A stretch of 7,551 nt of DNA from an uncultured Oxalobacteraceae bacterium. Lineage in GTDB: Bacteria > Pseudomonadota > Gammaproteobacteria > Burkholderiales > Burkholderiaceae. Positions within the stretch are counted from its first letter, which is position 1; every line of letters begins with the position of its first letter. The stretch is taken from NCBI GenBank assembly GCA_946478765.1, contig CAMLDH010000186.1, positions 1-7,551 on the forward strand, written 5' to 3'. This document shows positions 1 through 7,269 of the stretch, piece by piece. Below the pieces are notes generated by a model that ran no database searches, was not told where the DNA came from, and was given only the letters and a program-made list of their open reading frames with translations. Both the position numbers and the translations under genes were made by a program.

Positions 1-763
1 GGGTTCGCGCAACTCGCGCGGCAAGCCGATCGTCAACATGTTCCCGCTGCAGGACGGCGAAAAGATCACTGTCGTGTTGCCGTTGTCCGGCGAGAACCGC
101 ACCTTCCCGGAAGACCATTACGTCTTCATGGCAACCAGCCTCGGCACCGTCAAAAAGACGCCGCTCAATGACTTCAGCAATCCACGCAAAGCCGGCATCA
201 TTGCGGTCGACCTGGATGAAAACGACTTCCTGATCGGCGCCGCGCTGACCGATGGCAAGCACGACGTGATGCTGTTCTCCGACTCCGGCAAGGCAGTGCG
301 CTTCGATGAAAACGACGTGCGTCCGATGGGCCGTACCGCGCGTGGTGTGCGCGGCATGAATCTGGAAGACGGCCAGCAGGTGATCGCATTGCTGGTTGCC
401 GAAAACGAACAGCAATCGGTATTGACCGCCACCGAAAACGGCTTCGGCAAGCGTACGCCGATCACGGAATACACGCGCCACGGCCGCGGCACCAAGGGCA
501 TGATCGCGATTCAAACCAGCGAGCGCAATGGCAAGGTGGTTGCCGCAACGCTGGTCGAAGCAGTCGATGAGATCATGTTGATCACCACCGGCGGCGTGTT
601 GATACGCACCCGCGTTGCCGAGATCCGCGAGATGGGCCGTGCGACGCAAGGCGTAACGCTGATTGCGGTTGAGGACGGCACCAAGCTCTCCGGATTGCAG
701 CGTATCGTCGAGACCGACGTCCCCGATGTCGAAGAGGAACAAGGCGGCACGGAGGAAGAATGA
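1..763 (+). CDS. gyrA: DNA gyrase subunit A, C-terminal part (5' end outside window)
   Basis: The reading frame is open from base 2 and ends at TGA 761-763, leaving 253 visible residues; the start codon and catalytic N-terminal domain lie upstream. The first residues ([12 protein letters not shown], then FPL) match the start of the GyrA C-terminal beta-pinwheel domain, which wraps DNA and lets gyrase introduce negative supercoils using ATP hydrolysed by GyrB. Repeating blade signatures of the G-R-x-x-x-G type are visible: [10 protein letters not shown] near visible residue 111, RHGRGTKGM near 159 and GRATQGVTL near 212. The protein ends in an acidic tail (about residues 237-253, rich in D and E), as in many GyrA proteins. 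ParC is the paralogue to exclude, but the complete blade series and the downstream serC favour GyrA. The last codons carry the serC ribosome binding site and overlap the serC start by 4 nt, so the two genes are probably translationally coupled. Confidence 0.96.
   Translation, partial: GSRNSRGKPIVNMFPLQDGEKITVVLPLSGENRTFPEDHYVFMATSLGTVKKTPLNDFSNPRKAGIIAVDLDENDFLIGAALTDGKHDVMLFSDSGKAVRFDENDVRPMGRTARGVRGMNLEDGQQVIALLVAENEQQSVLTATENGFGKRTPITEYTRHGRGTKGMIAIQTSERNGKVVAATLVEAVDEIMLITTGGVLIRTRVAEIREMGRATQGVTLIAVEDGTKLSGLQRIVETDVPDVEEEQGGTEEE
751..756 (+). promoter_or_regulatory. Shine-Dalgarno of serC inside the gyrA tail
   Basis: GGAGGA sits 3-4 nt before the serC ATG at 760. The spacing is shorter than the usual 5-9 nt, but the match is strong and supports this start. 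The bases also encode the acidic end of GyrA, so the site lies within upstream coding sequence. Confidence 0.7.
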
Positions 764-1863
764 CGCGCGTCTATAACTACTCCGCCGGCCCGGCGGTCCT
801 GCCCAAAGAAGTGTTGCAGCAGGCCGCCGAAGAAATGCTCGACTGGCATGGCAGCGGCATGTCGGTGATGGAGATGAGCCACCGCGGCCCGGAATTCATC
901 TCGATCTACGAAGCGGCGATTCGCGACTTCCGCGAACTGCTCGGCGTGCCCGACAATTACAAGATCCTGTTCTTGCAGGGCGGCGGCATCGGCGAAAACG
1001 CGATTGTGCCGATGAACCTGGTCGGCAGAAAGCCGCAGCCGGCGGTGGTGGATTTCATTCACACCGGTTCGTGGACCGGCAAGTCGTTGAAGGAAGCGCA
1101 AAAATACGCAAAGGTGAATGTCGCCGCGTCATCCGAAGCGAGCAAGTTCACGATGATCCCGCCGCGCGACACATGGAAGCTGTCGAAGGATGCGGCCTAC
1201 GTGCACATCTGCACCAACGAAACAATCGATGGCACCGAATACCATTTCGTGCCGGATGTCAGCGCCGACACCAACAATGCGCCGCTGGTTGCGGACATGT
1301 CGTCGCACATTCTGTCGCGATCTGTCGATGTATCGAAATACGGCGTGATCTTCGGCGGCGCGCAGAAAAATATCGGGCCGGCGGGATTGACCCTGGCCAT
1401 CGTGCGCGAAGACTTGCTCGGCCACGCTCTGTCGATCTGCCCATCCGCATTCGACTGGAAAATCGTTGCCGACAACGACTCGATGTACAACACGCCGCCG
1501 ACGTATGCGATTTACATCGCCAGCCTGGTGTTCCAGTGGCTGAAGCGGCAAGGCGGCGTGGCGGCGATGGAGCAACGCAATATTGCGAAAGCGAACTTGT
1601 TGTACGGCTATCTGGATTCCACCGATTTCTACAGCAATCGCATCGCGAAAGAATCCCGCTCGCGCATGAACGTGCCGTTTTTCTTGCATGATGAATCTTT
1701 GAATGCAGCGTTCCTGGAAGGTGCGAAGGAGCGCCGCTTGTTGCAGTTGAAAGGACACAAATCGGTTGGCGGCATGCGCGCATCCATGTACAACGCGATG
1801 CCGATCGAAGGCGTGCAGGCGCTGGTGGATTATCTGAAAGAATTCGAGAAGAAGCACGGCTGA
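760..1863 (+). CDS. serC: Phosphoserine aminotransferase
   Basis: This is a PLP enzyme (class V aminotransferase, fold type I) converting 3-phosphohydroxypyruvate and glutamate to O-phosphoserine in serine synthesis. The family also acts in pyridoxal phosphate synthesis on the 4-phosphoerythronate branch. The 367 residues are close to the E. coli length of about 362 and collinear from the N-terminus ([11 protein letters not shown]). Visible landmarks are SHRG at 40-43 (substrate phosphate contact H41/R42), GSW near W105, NETIDG at 153-158, the PLP-ring Asp D179 in VADMSS, the Schiff-base lysine K203 in [13 protein letters not shown], and [12 protein letters not shown] at 331-342 with H333 and R340, which match E. 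coli H328 and R335. The start ATG overlaps the gyrA stop and has a GGAGGA upstream. One oddity: the phosphate-loop segment reads GGGIGEN, with Ile77 at the position of E. coli Arg77. It is followed by a repeat-filled gap before pheA. Confidence 0.97.
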   Translation: MTRVYNYSAGPAVLPKEVLQQAAEEMLDWHGSGMSVMEMSHRGPEFISIYEAAIRDFRELLGVPDNYKILFLQGGGIGENAIVPMNLVGRKPQPAVVDFIHTGSWTGKSLKEAQKYAKVNVAASSEASKFTMIPPRDTWKLSKDAAYVHICTNETIDGTEYHFVPDVSADTNNAPLVADMSSHILSRSVDVSKYGVIFGGAQKNIGPAGLTLAIVREDLLGHALSICPSAFDWKIVADNDSMYNTPPTYAIYIASLVFQWLKRQGGVAAMEQRNIAKANLLYGYLDSTDFYSNRIAKESRSRMNVPFFLHDESLNAAFLEGAKERRLLQLKGHKSVGGMRASMYNAMPIEGVQALVDYLKEFEKKHG

Positions 1864-1868
1864 AATTT

Positions 1869-1974
1869 CCTCCCTCTTGCAGGGGGGTAGGGAGGGGGAG
1901 TGTGGTCGAGACACTCCGGTGATAGCTCGATCGCATTACCCCCATCCCAGCCTTCCCCCTGCAAGGGGGAAGGA
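1869..1974 (+). repeat. Inverted pair of REP-like C-rich/G-rich hairpin repeats
   Basis: The serC-pheA gap holds two related elements in opposite orientation. Copy B (about 1935-1974) has a C-rich lead (ACCCCCATCCCAGCC) followed by a perfect 10-bp stem, CCTTCCCCCT (1951-1960) with AGGGGGAAGG (1964-1973), and a GCA loop. Copy A (about 1869-1902), read on the minus strand, has the same plan: CTCCCCCTCCCTA, then a stem around the core CCCCCTGCAAG. The two arms are largely complementary, so the whole stretch can also form one long hairpin. Between them lies a small hairpin, GGAGTGT (1897-1903) with ACACTCC (1911-1917). The layout resembles paired REP/BIME elements of proteobacteria, which serve as mRNA 3'-end stabilisers, gyrase or IHF sites, or terminators. 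No T-run follows, so intrinsic termination is not supported. Family membership is inferred from the look of the repeat; a genome-wide copy count is needed. Confidence 0.75.
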
Positions 1975-2001
1975 GTGAACGGACTGCGTAAATTAAGACC
2001 G

Positions 2002-3069
2002 ATGGATAAACTCAAACCCCTACGCGACCAGATCGATTCGATCGACGCACAAATCCTGGATCTGCTGAACCGCCGCGCACGCGTGGCGCAAGAAGTGGGT
2101 CATGTGAAAGCGGAAACCAATGCACCGGTATTTCGTCCCGAGCGCGAAGCGCAGGTGTTGCGCAGCGTCGCACAGCGCAATCCGGGCCCCCTGGACTCGC
2201 GCGATGTGCAGGCGATTTTTCGCGAAATCATGTCGATGTGCCGCGCGCTGGAAAAGCGCGTAACGGTCGCCTATCTCGGCCCGGCCGGCACCTTCAGCGA
2301 GCAGGCGGTCTACCAGCAATTCGGCCATGCGGTCGAAGGCATGCCATGCGCGTCGATCGATGAAGTGTTCCGCGCGGCAGAAGCGGGCACCGCAGATTTC
2401 GGCGTCGTTCCGGTCGAAAACTCCTCGGAAGGCGCCATCAATCGCACGCTCGATTTGCTGATGCAAATGACGCTGGAAATCAGCGGCGAGGTCTCGATCC
2501 TGGTGCATCACAGTTTGATGAGCAAGAATGGGACGATGGATGGCGTCAAGCGCATCTGCGCACACTCGCAGGCGCTGGCGCAATGCCAGGTCTGGCTCAA
2601 TCTGAATTATCCGAACGTCGAACGGCAGGCGGTCGCCTCCAATGGCGAGGCTGCGCGCCTGGCCGCCGAAGACCCGACCATTGCCGCGATTGCCGGTGAA
2701 ATCGCCGGAGAAAAATATAATCTTGGCGTCGTCAAGGCGCATGTTCAGGACGATCCGCACAACCGCACGCGCTTTGTGATCGTCGGCCGCTTGCATACCG
2801 CACCCAGCGGCAAGGATCAGACTTCGCTGGTGCTGGCGGTGCCGAACAAGGCGGGCGCCGTATACAACTTGCTGGCGCCGCTGGCAAAACATGGGGTATC
2901 GATGACGCGTTTCGAATCGCGTCCGGCGCGCATGGGGACGTGGGAGTATTACTTCTATGTCGATGTCGAAGGACATGTGCAAGACCAGAAAGTGGCGAAC
3001 GCGTTGGCGGAGTTGAAGCAGAACGCGGCATTTTTCAAGGTGTTGGGCTCGTACCCATCCAGTTTGTGA
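2002..3069 (+). CDS. pheA: Bifunctional chorismate mutase/prephenate dehydratase (P-protein)
   Basis: The enzyme converts chorismate to prephenate and then to phenylpyruvate, the committed phenylalanine branch, in the cytoplasm. Its 355 residues show three domains. An AroQ-type mutase domain (about 1-88) carries R8, R25, K36 and E49, equivalent to E. coli R11, R28, K39 and E52. A prephenate dehydratase domain (about 89-265) has YLGPAGTFSEQA at 91-102, VPVENSSEGAINRT at 136-149 and the catalytic TRF at 256-258. A C-terminal ACT domain (about 274-355) has ESRP at 305-308, the usual phenylalanine-binding and feedback-inhibition site. The ATG at 2002 is preferred because the mutase helix starts at once (MDKLKPLRDQID) as in homologues; the frame stays open upstream through the repeat, with GTGs at 1900 and 1975, but that would add a repeat-encoded peptide. 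No good Shine-Dalgarno precedes 2002, and AAGGAG at 1970-1975 is too far. Confidence 0.97.
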   Translation: MDKLKPLRDQIDSIDAQILDLLNRRARVAQEVGHVKAETNAPVFRPEREAQVLRSVAQRNPGPLDSRDVQAIFREIMSMCRALEKRVTVAYLGPAGTFSEQAVYQQFGHAVEGMPCASIDEVFRAAEAGTADFGVVPVENSSEGAINRTLDLLMQMTLEISGEVSILVHHSLMSKNGTMDGVKRICAHSQALAQCQVWLNLNYPNVERQAVASNGEAARLAAEDPTIAAIAGEIAGEKYNLGVVKAHVQDDPHNRTRFVIVGRLHTAPSGKDQTSLVLAVPNKAGAVYNLLAPLAKHGVSMTRFESRPARMGTWEYYFYVDVEGHVQDQKVANALAELKQNAAFFKVLGSYPSSL

Positions 3070-3114
3070 TTTAACCTGCATTGCCGAAACCAGCGGCGGA
3101 TATCGAGGCTCATA

Positions 3115-3159
3115 CGCACGAGCGGGATTCCGTGCGGTGTCCGGCATGGCGATTTTTTT
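3115..3159 (+). promoter_or_regulatory. Possible attenuator-like hairpin pair before hisC
   Basis: Two hairpins in the pheA-hisC gap share bases 3131-3135 and cannot form together. The first pairs CGCACG (3115-3120) with CGTGCG (3131-3136) around a 10-nt loop. The second pairs CCGTGC (3130-3135) with GCATGG (3144-3149), including one G-U pair, and is followed by CGA and a run of seven T (3153-3159), giving an intrinsic-terminator shape. hisC starts 10 nt after the T-run. No convincing leader peptide is present: a TTG-initiated frame from 3081 would contain His-Thr-His at the first hairpin but has no ribosome binding site. The stems are short, so this is a candidate only. Confidence 0.3.
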
Positions 3160-3169
3160 GGAAACCAAT

Positions 3170-4276
3170 ATGTCTATTCAGTTCGGTCCCGATTACGTAC
3201 GTGCGATTGCGCCTTATCAAGGCGGCAAACCGATCGCGGAAGTGGCACGCGAGTTCGGTCTGGATGAAGCGAACATCATCAAGCTTGCATCCAATGAGAA
3301 TCCGCTGGGCATGCCCGAATCCGCCAGGCAGGCGATGCTGGAAGCGATGGCCGATACCGGACGTTATCCCGATGCCAACGGGTTCGACCTGAAGGCGACG
3401 ATTACCGCCAAATACGATGTGCCGGCCGATTGGATCACGCTGGGCAACGGCAGCAATGACATTCTGGAGTTGTCTGCGCATGCCTTCGTGCAGCCGGGGC
3501 AGTCGGTGATTTACGCCCAGTATTCTTTCGCGGTATATCCGCTGGCTACGCAAGCGGTCGGCGGTCGCGCGATTGTAGTGCCCGCCAAAAATTTCGGTCA
3601 CGACCTGACCGCGATGGCGCAGGCGATTACCGCCGACACGAAGCTGATCTTTATCGCCAATCCGAACAACCCGACCGGCACCTTCATTCCCGCTGCCGAC
3701 ATCGACGCGTTCCTGAAGCGCGTGCCGTCAAATGTCGTCGTGGTGCTGGATGAAGCGTACAACGAATTCCTGGCACCCGAGCTGCAATATGAGTCGATTG
3801 CATGGGTGCGGCACTATCCGAATCTGCTGGTGTCGCGCACACTGTCCAAGGCCTACGGCCTGGCGGGCTTGCGCATTGGTTTCGGCATCGCGCAGCCGTC
3901 GATCACCGATTTGCTCAATCGCATTCGCCAGCCGTTCAACGTGAATTCTCTGGCGCAAGCCGCTGCGATTGCCGCCTTGAACGACACCGCATTTTTGCAC
4001 AAGAGCGCCAAGTTGAATGCCGACGGCTATCGTCAGCTGACGCAGGCTTTCGATGCGATGGATCTCGAATATGTGCCGTCGTACGGCAACTTCGTGCTGG
4101 TCAAGGTTGGCAACGAAGACAGCGCCGGCGCACGCATCAATCTGGCGTTGCTGAAGCAGGGCGTGATCGTGCGCCCGGTCGGCAATTACGGCTTGCCGCA
4201 ATGGCTGCGCGTTTCAATTGGTTTGCCGAAAGAGAATGCGGCATTCATTGATGCATTGACAAAGGCGCTTGCCTGA
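3170..4276 (+). CDS. hisC: HisC-family aminotransferase (histidinol-phosphate/aromatic aminotransferase)
   Basis: A 368-residue class I/II PLP aminotransferase. The HisC signatures are KLASNENPLG near 38-47, NGSND near 93-97, NPNNPTG at 164-170, DEAY at 194-197, the Schiff-base lysine K227 in SRTLSKAYGLAGLRIGFG, and the C-terminal RPVGNYGLPQWLRVSIG region at 335-351. HisC proteins transaminate histidinol phosphate and imidazole-acetol phosphate with glutamate/2-oxoglutarate. Copies lying between pheA and tyrA in this supraoperon (called hisHb in some work, hisC2 in genome annotation) are thought to act also or mainly on phenylpyruvate, 4-hydroxyphenylpyruvate or arogenate. Placement here supports that aromatic role, but specificity cannot be read from the sequence. 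ATG 3170 is chosen because MSIQFGPDYVRAIAPY resembles the normal N-terminus. In-frame GTG 3137 and ATG 3146 would fall within the hairpin/T-run region. The ribosome binding site is weak (GGAAA at 3160-3164). Confidence 0.93.
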   Translation: MSIQFGPDYVRAIAPYQGGKPIAEVAREFGLDEANIIKLASNENPLGMPESARQAMLEAMADTGRYPDANGFDLKATITAKYDVPADWITLGNGSNDILELSAHAFVQPGQSVIYAQYSFAVYPLATQAVGGRAIVVPAKNFGHDLTAMAQAITADTKLIFIANPNNPTGTFIPAADIDAFLKRVPSNVVVVLDEAYNEFLAPELQYESIAWVRHYPNLLVSRTLSKAYGLAGLRIGFGIAQPSITDLLNRIRQPFNVNSLAQAAAIAALNDTAFLHKSAKLNADGYRQLTQAFDAMDLEYVPSYGNFVLVKVGNEDSAGARINLALLKQGVIVRPVGNYGLPQWLRVSIGLPKENAAFIDALTKALA

Positions 4277-4282
4277 CATAAC
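4256..4282 (+). promoter_or_regulatory. Candidate sigma70 promoter for tyrA-aroA at the end of hisC
   Basis: A perfect -35 TTGACA (4256-4261) is followed after 15 nt by CATAAC (4277-4282), a 4/6 match to TATAAT, with an extended -10 TG at 4274-4275. The spacer is 2 nt shorter than ideal. Transcription would start near 4289, about 50 nt before tyrA. The site overlaps the hisC stop codon and a 7-bp inverted repeat, TTGCCTG (4269-4275) with CAGGCAA (4296-4302). Perfect -35 hexamers arise by chance in coding DNA, so confidence is modest. Confidence 0.3.
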
Positions 4283-4306
4283 GACCGTGCTCTTCCAGGC
4301 AAACGA

Positions 4307-4348
4307 ATGAATGGAAAACCACTCTTTTTGAGCAGCCATCTGTGTTGA
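4307..4348 (+). other. Possible 13-codon upstream ORF overlapping the tyrA start
   Basis: ATG 4307 opens a frame encoding [13 protein letters not shown] that ends at TGA 4346-4348, just past the tyrA GTG at 4342-4344. tyrA itself lacks a good Shine-Dalgarno, so ribosomes ending this ORF could reinitiate on tyrA. The peptide has no Tyr and one Phe, so it is not a classical attenuation leader. Its own ribosome binding site is weak (AGG at 4297-4299). It may be chance. Confidence 0.2.
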
Positions 4349-5241
4349 AAAAAATTGCAATTTTCGGTGTCGGCCTGATCGGCGGCTCATTTGCGCTGGC
4401 ACTCAAGAAAGCCGGCGCGGTCGAACGGATTGTCGGTGTCGGGCGCACGGCTGCCACGCTGGCGCGTGCGCAGGAACTCGGCATCATCGATACGGCGAGT
4501 ACCTCGGTGACCGAGGCGCTGTTGGGTGCTGATCTGGTGCTGATTGCCGCACCGGTCGCGCAAACCGAAGCGATACTGGCGTCGATCAAGCCGCATCTGC
4601 AGCCGGGCACTGTCGTCACCGACGCCGGCAGCACCAAGACCGATGTAGTCGCGGCGGCCCGCAAGGCACTCGGTGACAAGATCGCGCAATTCGTGCCGGG
4701 ACATCCGATTGCCGGACGTGAATTGAATGGGCCGGATGCGGCGATTGTCGATTTGTATGTCGGTAAAAAAGTAGTGCTTGCGCCCTTGCCGGAAAATGCA
4801 GCGCGCGATGTCGAACGCGTTGCGCAGGCATGGCAGCAATGCGGCGCAATCATCCACCAGCTGACGCCGGAAAAGCACGACTGCGTGTTCGCTGCGGTTA
4901 GTCATTTGCCGCATTTGCTGGCGTATGCACTGGTCGACGATATCGCGAAAAAGCCGCATGCGGATTTGCTGTTTCAGTATGCGGCGAGCGGGTTTCGCGA
5001 CTTCACGCGGATTGCCGGTTCATCGCCGGAAATGTGGCGCGATATTTCGCTGGCCAATCAGGCGGCGCTGCTGACCGAACTGGATTCGTACATGGCGCAA
5101 TTGATGCAGCTGCGCAGTGCATTGGCAGCAGGCGACGGACACGCGATTGAAGCGGTGTATGCGAATGCGCAACAAGCACGCCTGAACTGGGTGCGCACCA
5201 TTGAAACGGCGGAAAAACAAAGTAAAGAAGGCGGCGATTAA
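4342..5241 (+). CDS. tyrA: Prephenate/arogenate dehydrogenase
   Basis: This enzyme oxidatively decarboxylates prephenate (or arogenate) with NAD(P)+ to 4-hydroxyphenylpyruvate (or tyrosine). The 299 residues begin directly with the Rossmann strand and glycine-rich loop (GVGLIGGS at 9-16). They continue with DAGSTK at 94-99 (S97), [12 protein letters not shown] at 119-130 (H121), [10 protein letters not shown] at 187-196 (H188, H191) and [18 protein letters not shown] at 217-234 (R219, R223), the usual catalytic and prephenate-carboxylate positions. It is monofunctional, without an AroQ domain and with no visible ACT domain. The start is GTG at 4342, with no ATG in frame back to the stop at 4279-4281; TTG 4345 is the only close alternative. 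Cofactor and substrate preference (prephenate, arogenate or both) cannot be settled. The stop TAA shares one base with the aroA ATG (TAATG), so the two are coupled; in Pseudomonas these two genes are fused. Confidence 0.95.
   Translation: MLKKIAIFGVGLIGGSFALALKKAGAVERIVGVGRTAATLARAQELGIIDTASTSVTEALLGADLVLIAAPVAQTEAILASIKPHLQPGTVVTDAGSTKTDVVAAARKALGDKIAQFVPGHPIAGRELNGPDAAIVDLYVGKKVVLAPLPENAARDVERVAQAWQQCGAIIHQLTPEKHDCVFAAVSHLPHLLAYALVDDIAKKPHADLLFQYAASGFRDFTRIAGSSPEMWRDISLANQAALLTELDSYMAQLMQLRSALAAGDGHAIEAVYANAQQARLNWVRTIETAEKQSKEGGD
5227..5231 (+). promoter_or_regulatory. Shine-Dalgarno of aroA inside the end of tyrA
   Basis: GAAGG lies 9 nt before the aroA ATG at 5241, in the last codons of tyrA. 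It supports this start and a stop-start coupling with tyrA. Confidence 0.6.
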
Positions 5242-6566
5242 TGCAGCATTACCCCCATCATCTCGATCTGCAACCGGCGATGCATGCCAAGGGCGTGATT
5301 CGTCTGCCGGGCTCCAAGAGCATTTCCAATCGCACTTTGCTGCTGGCCGCGTTGGCCAAAGGCGCCACGCATATTCTGGAGTTGTTGGCATCCGACGACA
5401 CGCATGTGATGCTGGCTGCGCTGCAAACGCTGGGTGTCAAATGGGAGCAAGTCGGCGAGACGCAGGATTATGTCGTGCACGGTGTCGGCGGCATATTGTC
5501 AGTACATCAGGCGGATCTGTTCATGGGAAATGCCGGTACCGCCATTCGCCCGCTGACCGCAGCGCTGGCAGTGATCGGCGGCGAGTACACGCTGCACGGT
5601 GTCGCGCGCATGCATGAGCGCCCGATCGGCGATCTGGTCGATGCATTGAATGCGGTCGGCACGCAAATCGAATACACCGGCGTCGCAGGCTATCCGCCTC
5701 TGCATATCCGGCGCGGCGACATTCGTGCGCAACGCATGCAGGTGCGCGGCAACGTGTCGAGCCAATTCCTGACCGCGCTCCTGATGGCCGCGCCGTTGAT
5801 GGCGAAAGCGCAGGCGGTCGTGATCGATGTGGTGGGCGAACTGATTTCCAAACCATATATCGAAATCACGCTGAACTTGATGCGCCGTTTTGGCGTGACG
5901 GTGGAGCGCGACGGCTGGCAATCGTTTACGGTGCCGGCCGGCCAGGAGTACCTCAGTCCCGGCACGATACACGTCGAAGGCGATGCCTCGTCGGCGTCGT
6001 ACTTCCTTGCCGCCGGTGCGATCGCGGGCGGGCCGGTGCGGGTTGAAGGCGTTGGCCGAAACAGCATTCAGGGCGATGTGCGTTTTGTCGAAGCATTGCA
6101 GCAGATGGGCGCCACCGTCACGATGGGAGACAATTGGATTGAAGCGCAATCGAACGGCGTATTGAAAGCGATCGATGCCGATTTCAATCACATCCCGGAT
6201 GCGGCGATGACTATTGCGGTCGCTGCGCTTTATGCCGATGGTCCAAGTATCTTGCGCAATATTGCCAGTTGGCGTGTCAAGGAAACCGACCGCATCGCGG
6301 CGATGGCGACCGAATTGCGCAAGCTGGGTGCGATCGTGGAGGAGGGCGCCGATTATTTGCGCGTCACGCCGCCTGCTGAAATCCGCGCTGCGGTCATCGA
6401 TACCTATGACGATCACCGCATGGCGATGTGCTTTTCGCTCGCGTCGCTGGACGGCAAGGCACGACGCGGCAATACGATGCGGATCAATGATCCGAAATGC
6501 GTGGCCAAGACTTTCCCGGATTATTTCGATGCCTTCACAAAAATCGCGCAAAGCAATCTCTTCTGA
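5241..6566 (+). CDS. aroA: 3-phosphoshikimate 1-carboxyvinyltransferase (EPSP synthase)
   Basis: The enzyme transfers the enolpyruvyl group of PEP to shikimate 3-phosphate, giving EPSP, the step before chorismate. The 441 residues form the two-domain inside-out alpha/beta barrel family and are slightly longer than E. coli AroA (427). Visible motifs are [16 protein letters not shown] at 22-37 (K26, S27, R31), [18 protein letters not shown] at 93-110, the substrate-binding SSQF at 173-176, KPYIEITL at 204-211, IPDAAMTIA at 318-326 (catalytic Asp D320, E. coli D313), KETDR at 347-351 (E348, E. coli E341), [13 protein letters not shown] at 389-401 and [14 protein letters not shown] at 417-430. 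The loop has the usual Gly99, Thr100 and Pro104 of a class I, glyphosate-sensitive enzyme. The N-terminal [11 protein letters not shown] extends a few residues beyond E. coli. All key residues are intact. Confidence 0.98.
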   Translation: MQHYPHHLDLQPAMHAKGVIRLPGSKSISNRTLLLAALAKGATHILELLASDDTHVMLAALQTLGVKWEQVGETQDYVVHGVGGILSVHQADLFMGNAGTAIRPLTAALAVIGGEYTLHGVARMHERPIGDLVDALNAVGTQIEYTGVAGYPPLHIRRGDIRAQRMQVRGNVSSQFLTALLMAAPLMAKAQAVVIDVVGELISKPYIEITLNLMRRFGVTVERDGWQSFTVPAGQEYLSPGTIHVEGDASSASYFLAAGAIAGGPVRVEGVGRNSIQGDVRFVEALQQMGATVTMGDNWIEAQSNGVLKAIDADFNHIPDAAMTIAVAALYADGPSILRNIASWRVKETDRIAAMATELRKLGAIVEEGADYLRVTPPAEIRAAVIDTYDDHRMAMCFSLASLDGKARRGNTMRINDPKCVAKTFPDYFDAFTKIAQSNLF

Positions 6567-6594
6567 AGCTGGCTATATGGTGCGCGTTCAATAA

Positions 6595-7269
6595 ATGACC
6601 CTATCCCACATCCCTGTTATCACTATCGATGGCCCGACCGCATCCGGCAAAGGAACCGTTGCCCACCGGGTCGCCGACCGGCTGGGTTTTCATTACCTCG
6701 ATTCCGGCGCGCTGTACCGGCTCACCGCGTTGACCGCATTGCGCAAGGGTACGCCGATGAACGACGAACATGCGCTGGCCAAGATCGCCGCCGCCTTGCC
6801 CTGCACGTTTGTAGGTGAGGACATACTATTGGCGCATGAAAATGTCACAGCCGCTATCCGCGCGGAAGAAGTGGGCAATATGGCATCGAAAATTGCCGCG
6901 CTGCCAGCGGTGCGCCAAGCCTTGTACAGTCTGCAACTGCATTTTCGCAAGGCGCCTGGGCTGGTTGCCGATGGCCGCGACATGGGAACGGTGATTTTTC
7001 CGCACGCCACGCTCAAAATATTTCTTACCGCCAGCGTCGAGGCGCGTGCGCAAAGGCGCTATAAGCAATTGATTGACAAGGGTTTTTCTGCTAATATGCA
7101 AGACCTTCTGAAGGATTTGCATGAGCGTGACGCACGCGATTCCAATCGCGCCATTGCCCCGCTTAAGCCCGCGGAAGAGGCGCATTTGCTGAATACATCG
7201 AATTTGACCATCGAACAGGCGGTCGAAAAAGTACTTGGCTGGTATGCCGAAGTAAAGAAAGTGCTCTGA
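6595..7269 (+). CDS. cmk: (d)CMP kinase
   Basis: Cytidylate kinase phosphorylates CMP and dCMP with ATP and so recycles pyrimidine nucleotides for RNA, DNA and lipid precursors. The 224 residues match the usual bacterial length of about 220-230. They show the P-loop [11 protein letters not shown] at 11-21, LDSGALYR at 35-42 (CMP contacts S37 and R42), the CMP-domain segment [18 protein letters not shown] at 90-107, [11 protein letters not shown] at 126-136 (R128, D129), and the lid region with [16 protein letters not shown] at 181-196. The segment after the lid reads LLNTSN, where E. coli has LDST; I regard this as minor. ATG 6595 directly follows an in-frame TAA, so no extension is possible. 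There is no clear Shine-Dalgarno in the 28-nt gap after aroA. Its neighbour rpsA is the classical partner of cmk across Proteobacteria. Confidence 0.97.
   Translation: MTLSHIPVITIDGPTASGKGTVAHRVADRLGFHYLDSGALYRLTALTALRKGTPMNDEHALAKIAAALPCTFVGEDILLAHENVTAAIRAEEVGNMASKIAALPAVRQALYSLQLHFRKAPGLVADGRDMGTVIFPHATLKIFLTASVEARAQRRYKQLIDKGFSANMQDLLKDLHERDARDSNRAIAPLKPAEEAHLLNTSNLTIEQAVEKVLGWYAEVKKVL
7069..7097 (+). promoter_or_regulatory. Candidate sigma70 promoter inside cmk, for rpsA
   Basis: TTGATT (7069-7074, 4/6 to TTGACA) is separated by 17 nt from TAATAT (7092-7097), which carries an extended -10 TG at 7089-7090. A perfect TTGACA also occurs at 7073-7078 but only 13 nt from the -10. The site is AT-rich against GC-rich coding sequence. 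A start near 7104 would give a leader of about 290 nt for rpsA and would pass through the terminator at the cmk end. E. coli rpsA is likewise known to use promoters within the preceding gene. Confidence 0.4.

Noticed and set aside
1864..1900. Intrinsic terminator after serC
   Set aside because: The hairpin is G/C-rich but no T-run follows in either arm; better explained as part of the repeat pair.
1129..1914. Minus-strand open frame opposite serC reaching into the repeat
   Set aside because: Low-complexity, His/Arg-rich translation, and it starts within the repeat; treated as a shadow of serC.
2020..3168. Long open frame on the minus strand opposite pheA (382 codons)
   Set aside because: It mirrors the pheA codon pattern in GC-rich DNA, has no recognisable domain, and pheA is unmistakable on the + strand.
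3081..3392. TTG-started frame before and into hisC, containing His-Thr-His, as a histidine leader peptide
   Set aside because: No ribosome binding site, only two His codons, and it runs 200 nt into hisC in another frame.
5319..5583. Possible glyphosate-tolerance changes in AroA
   Set aside because: The residues in the NAGTAIRP loop are the usual sensitive class I form (Gly99, Thr100, Pro104).
5499..6551. Long minus-strand open frame opposite aroA (350 codons)
   Set aside because: Arg/His-rich composition typical of an antisense shadow; no known fold or ribosome binding site seen, and aroA is complete on the other strand.
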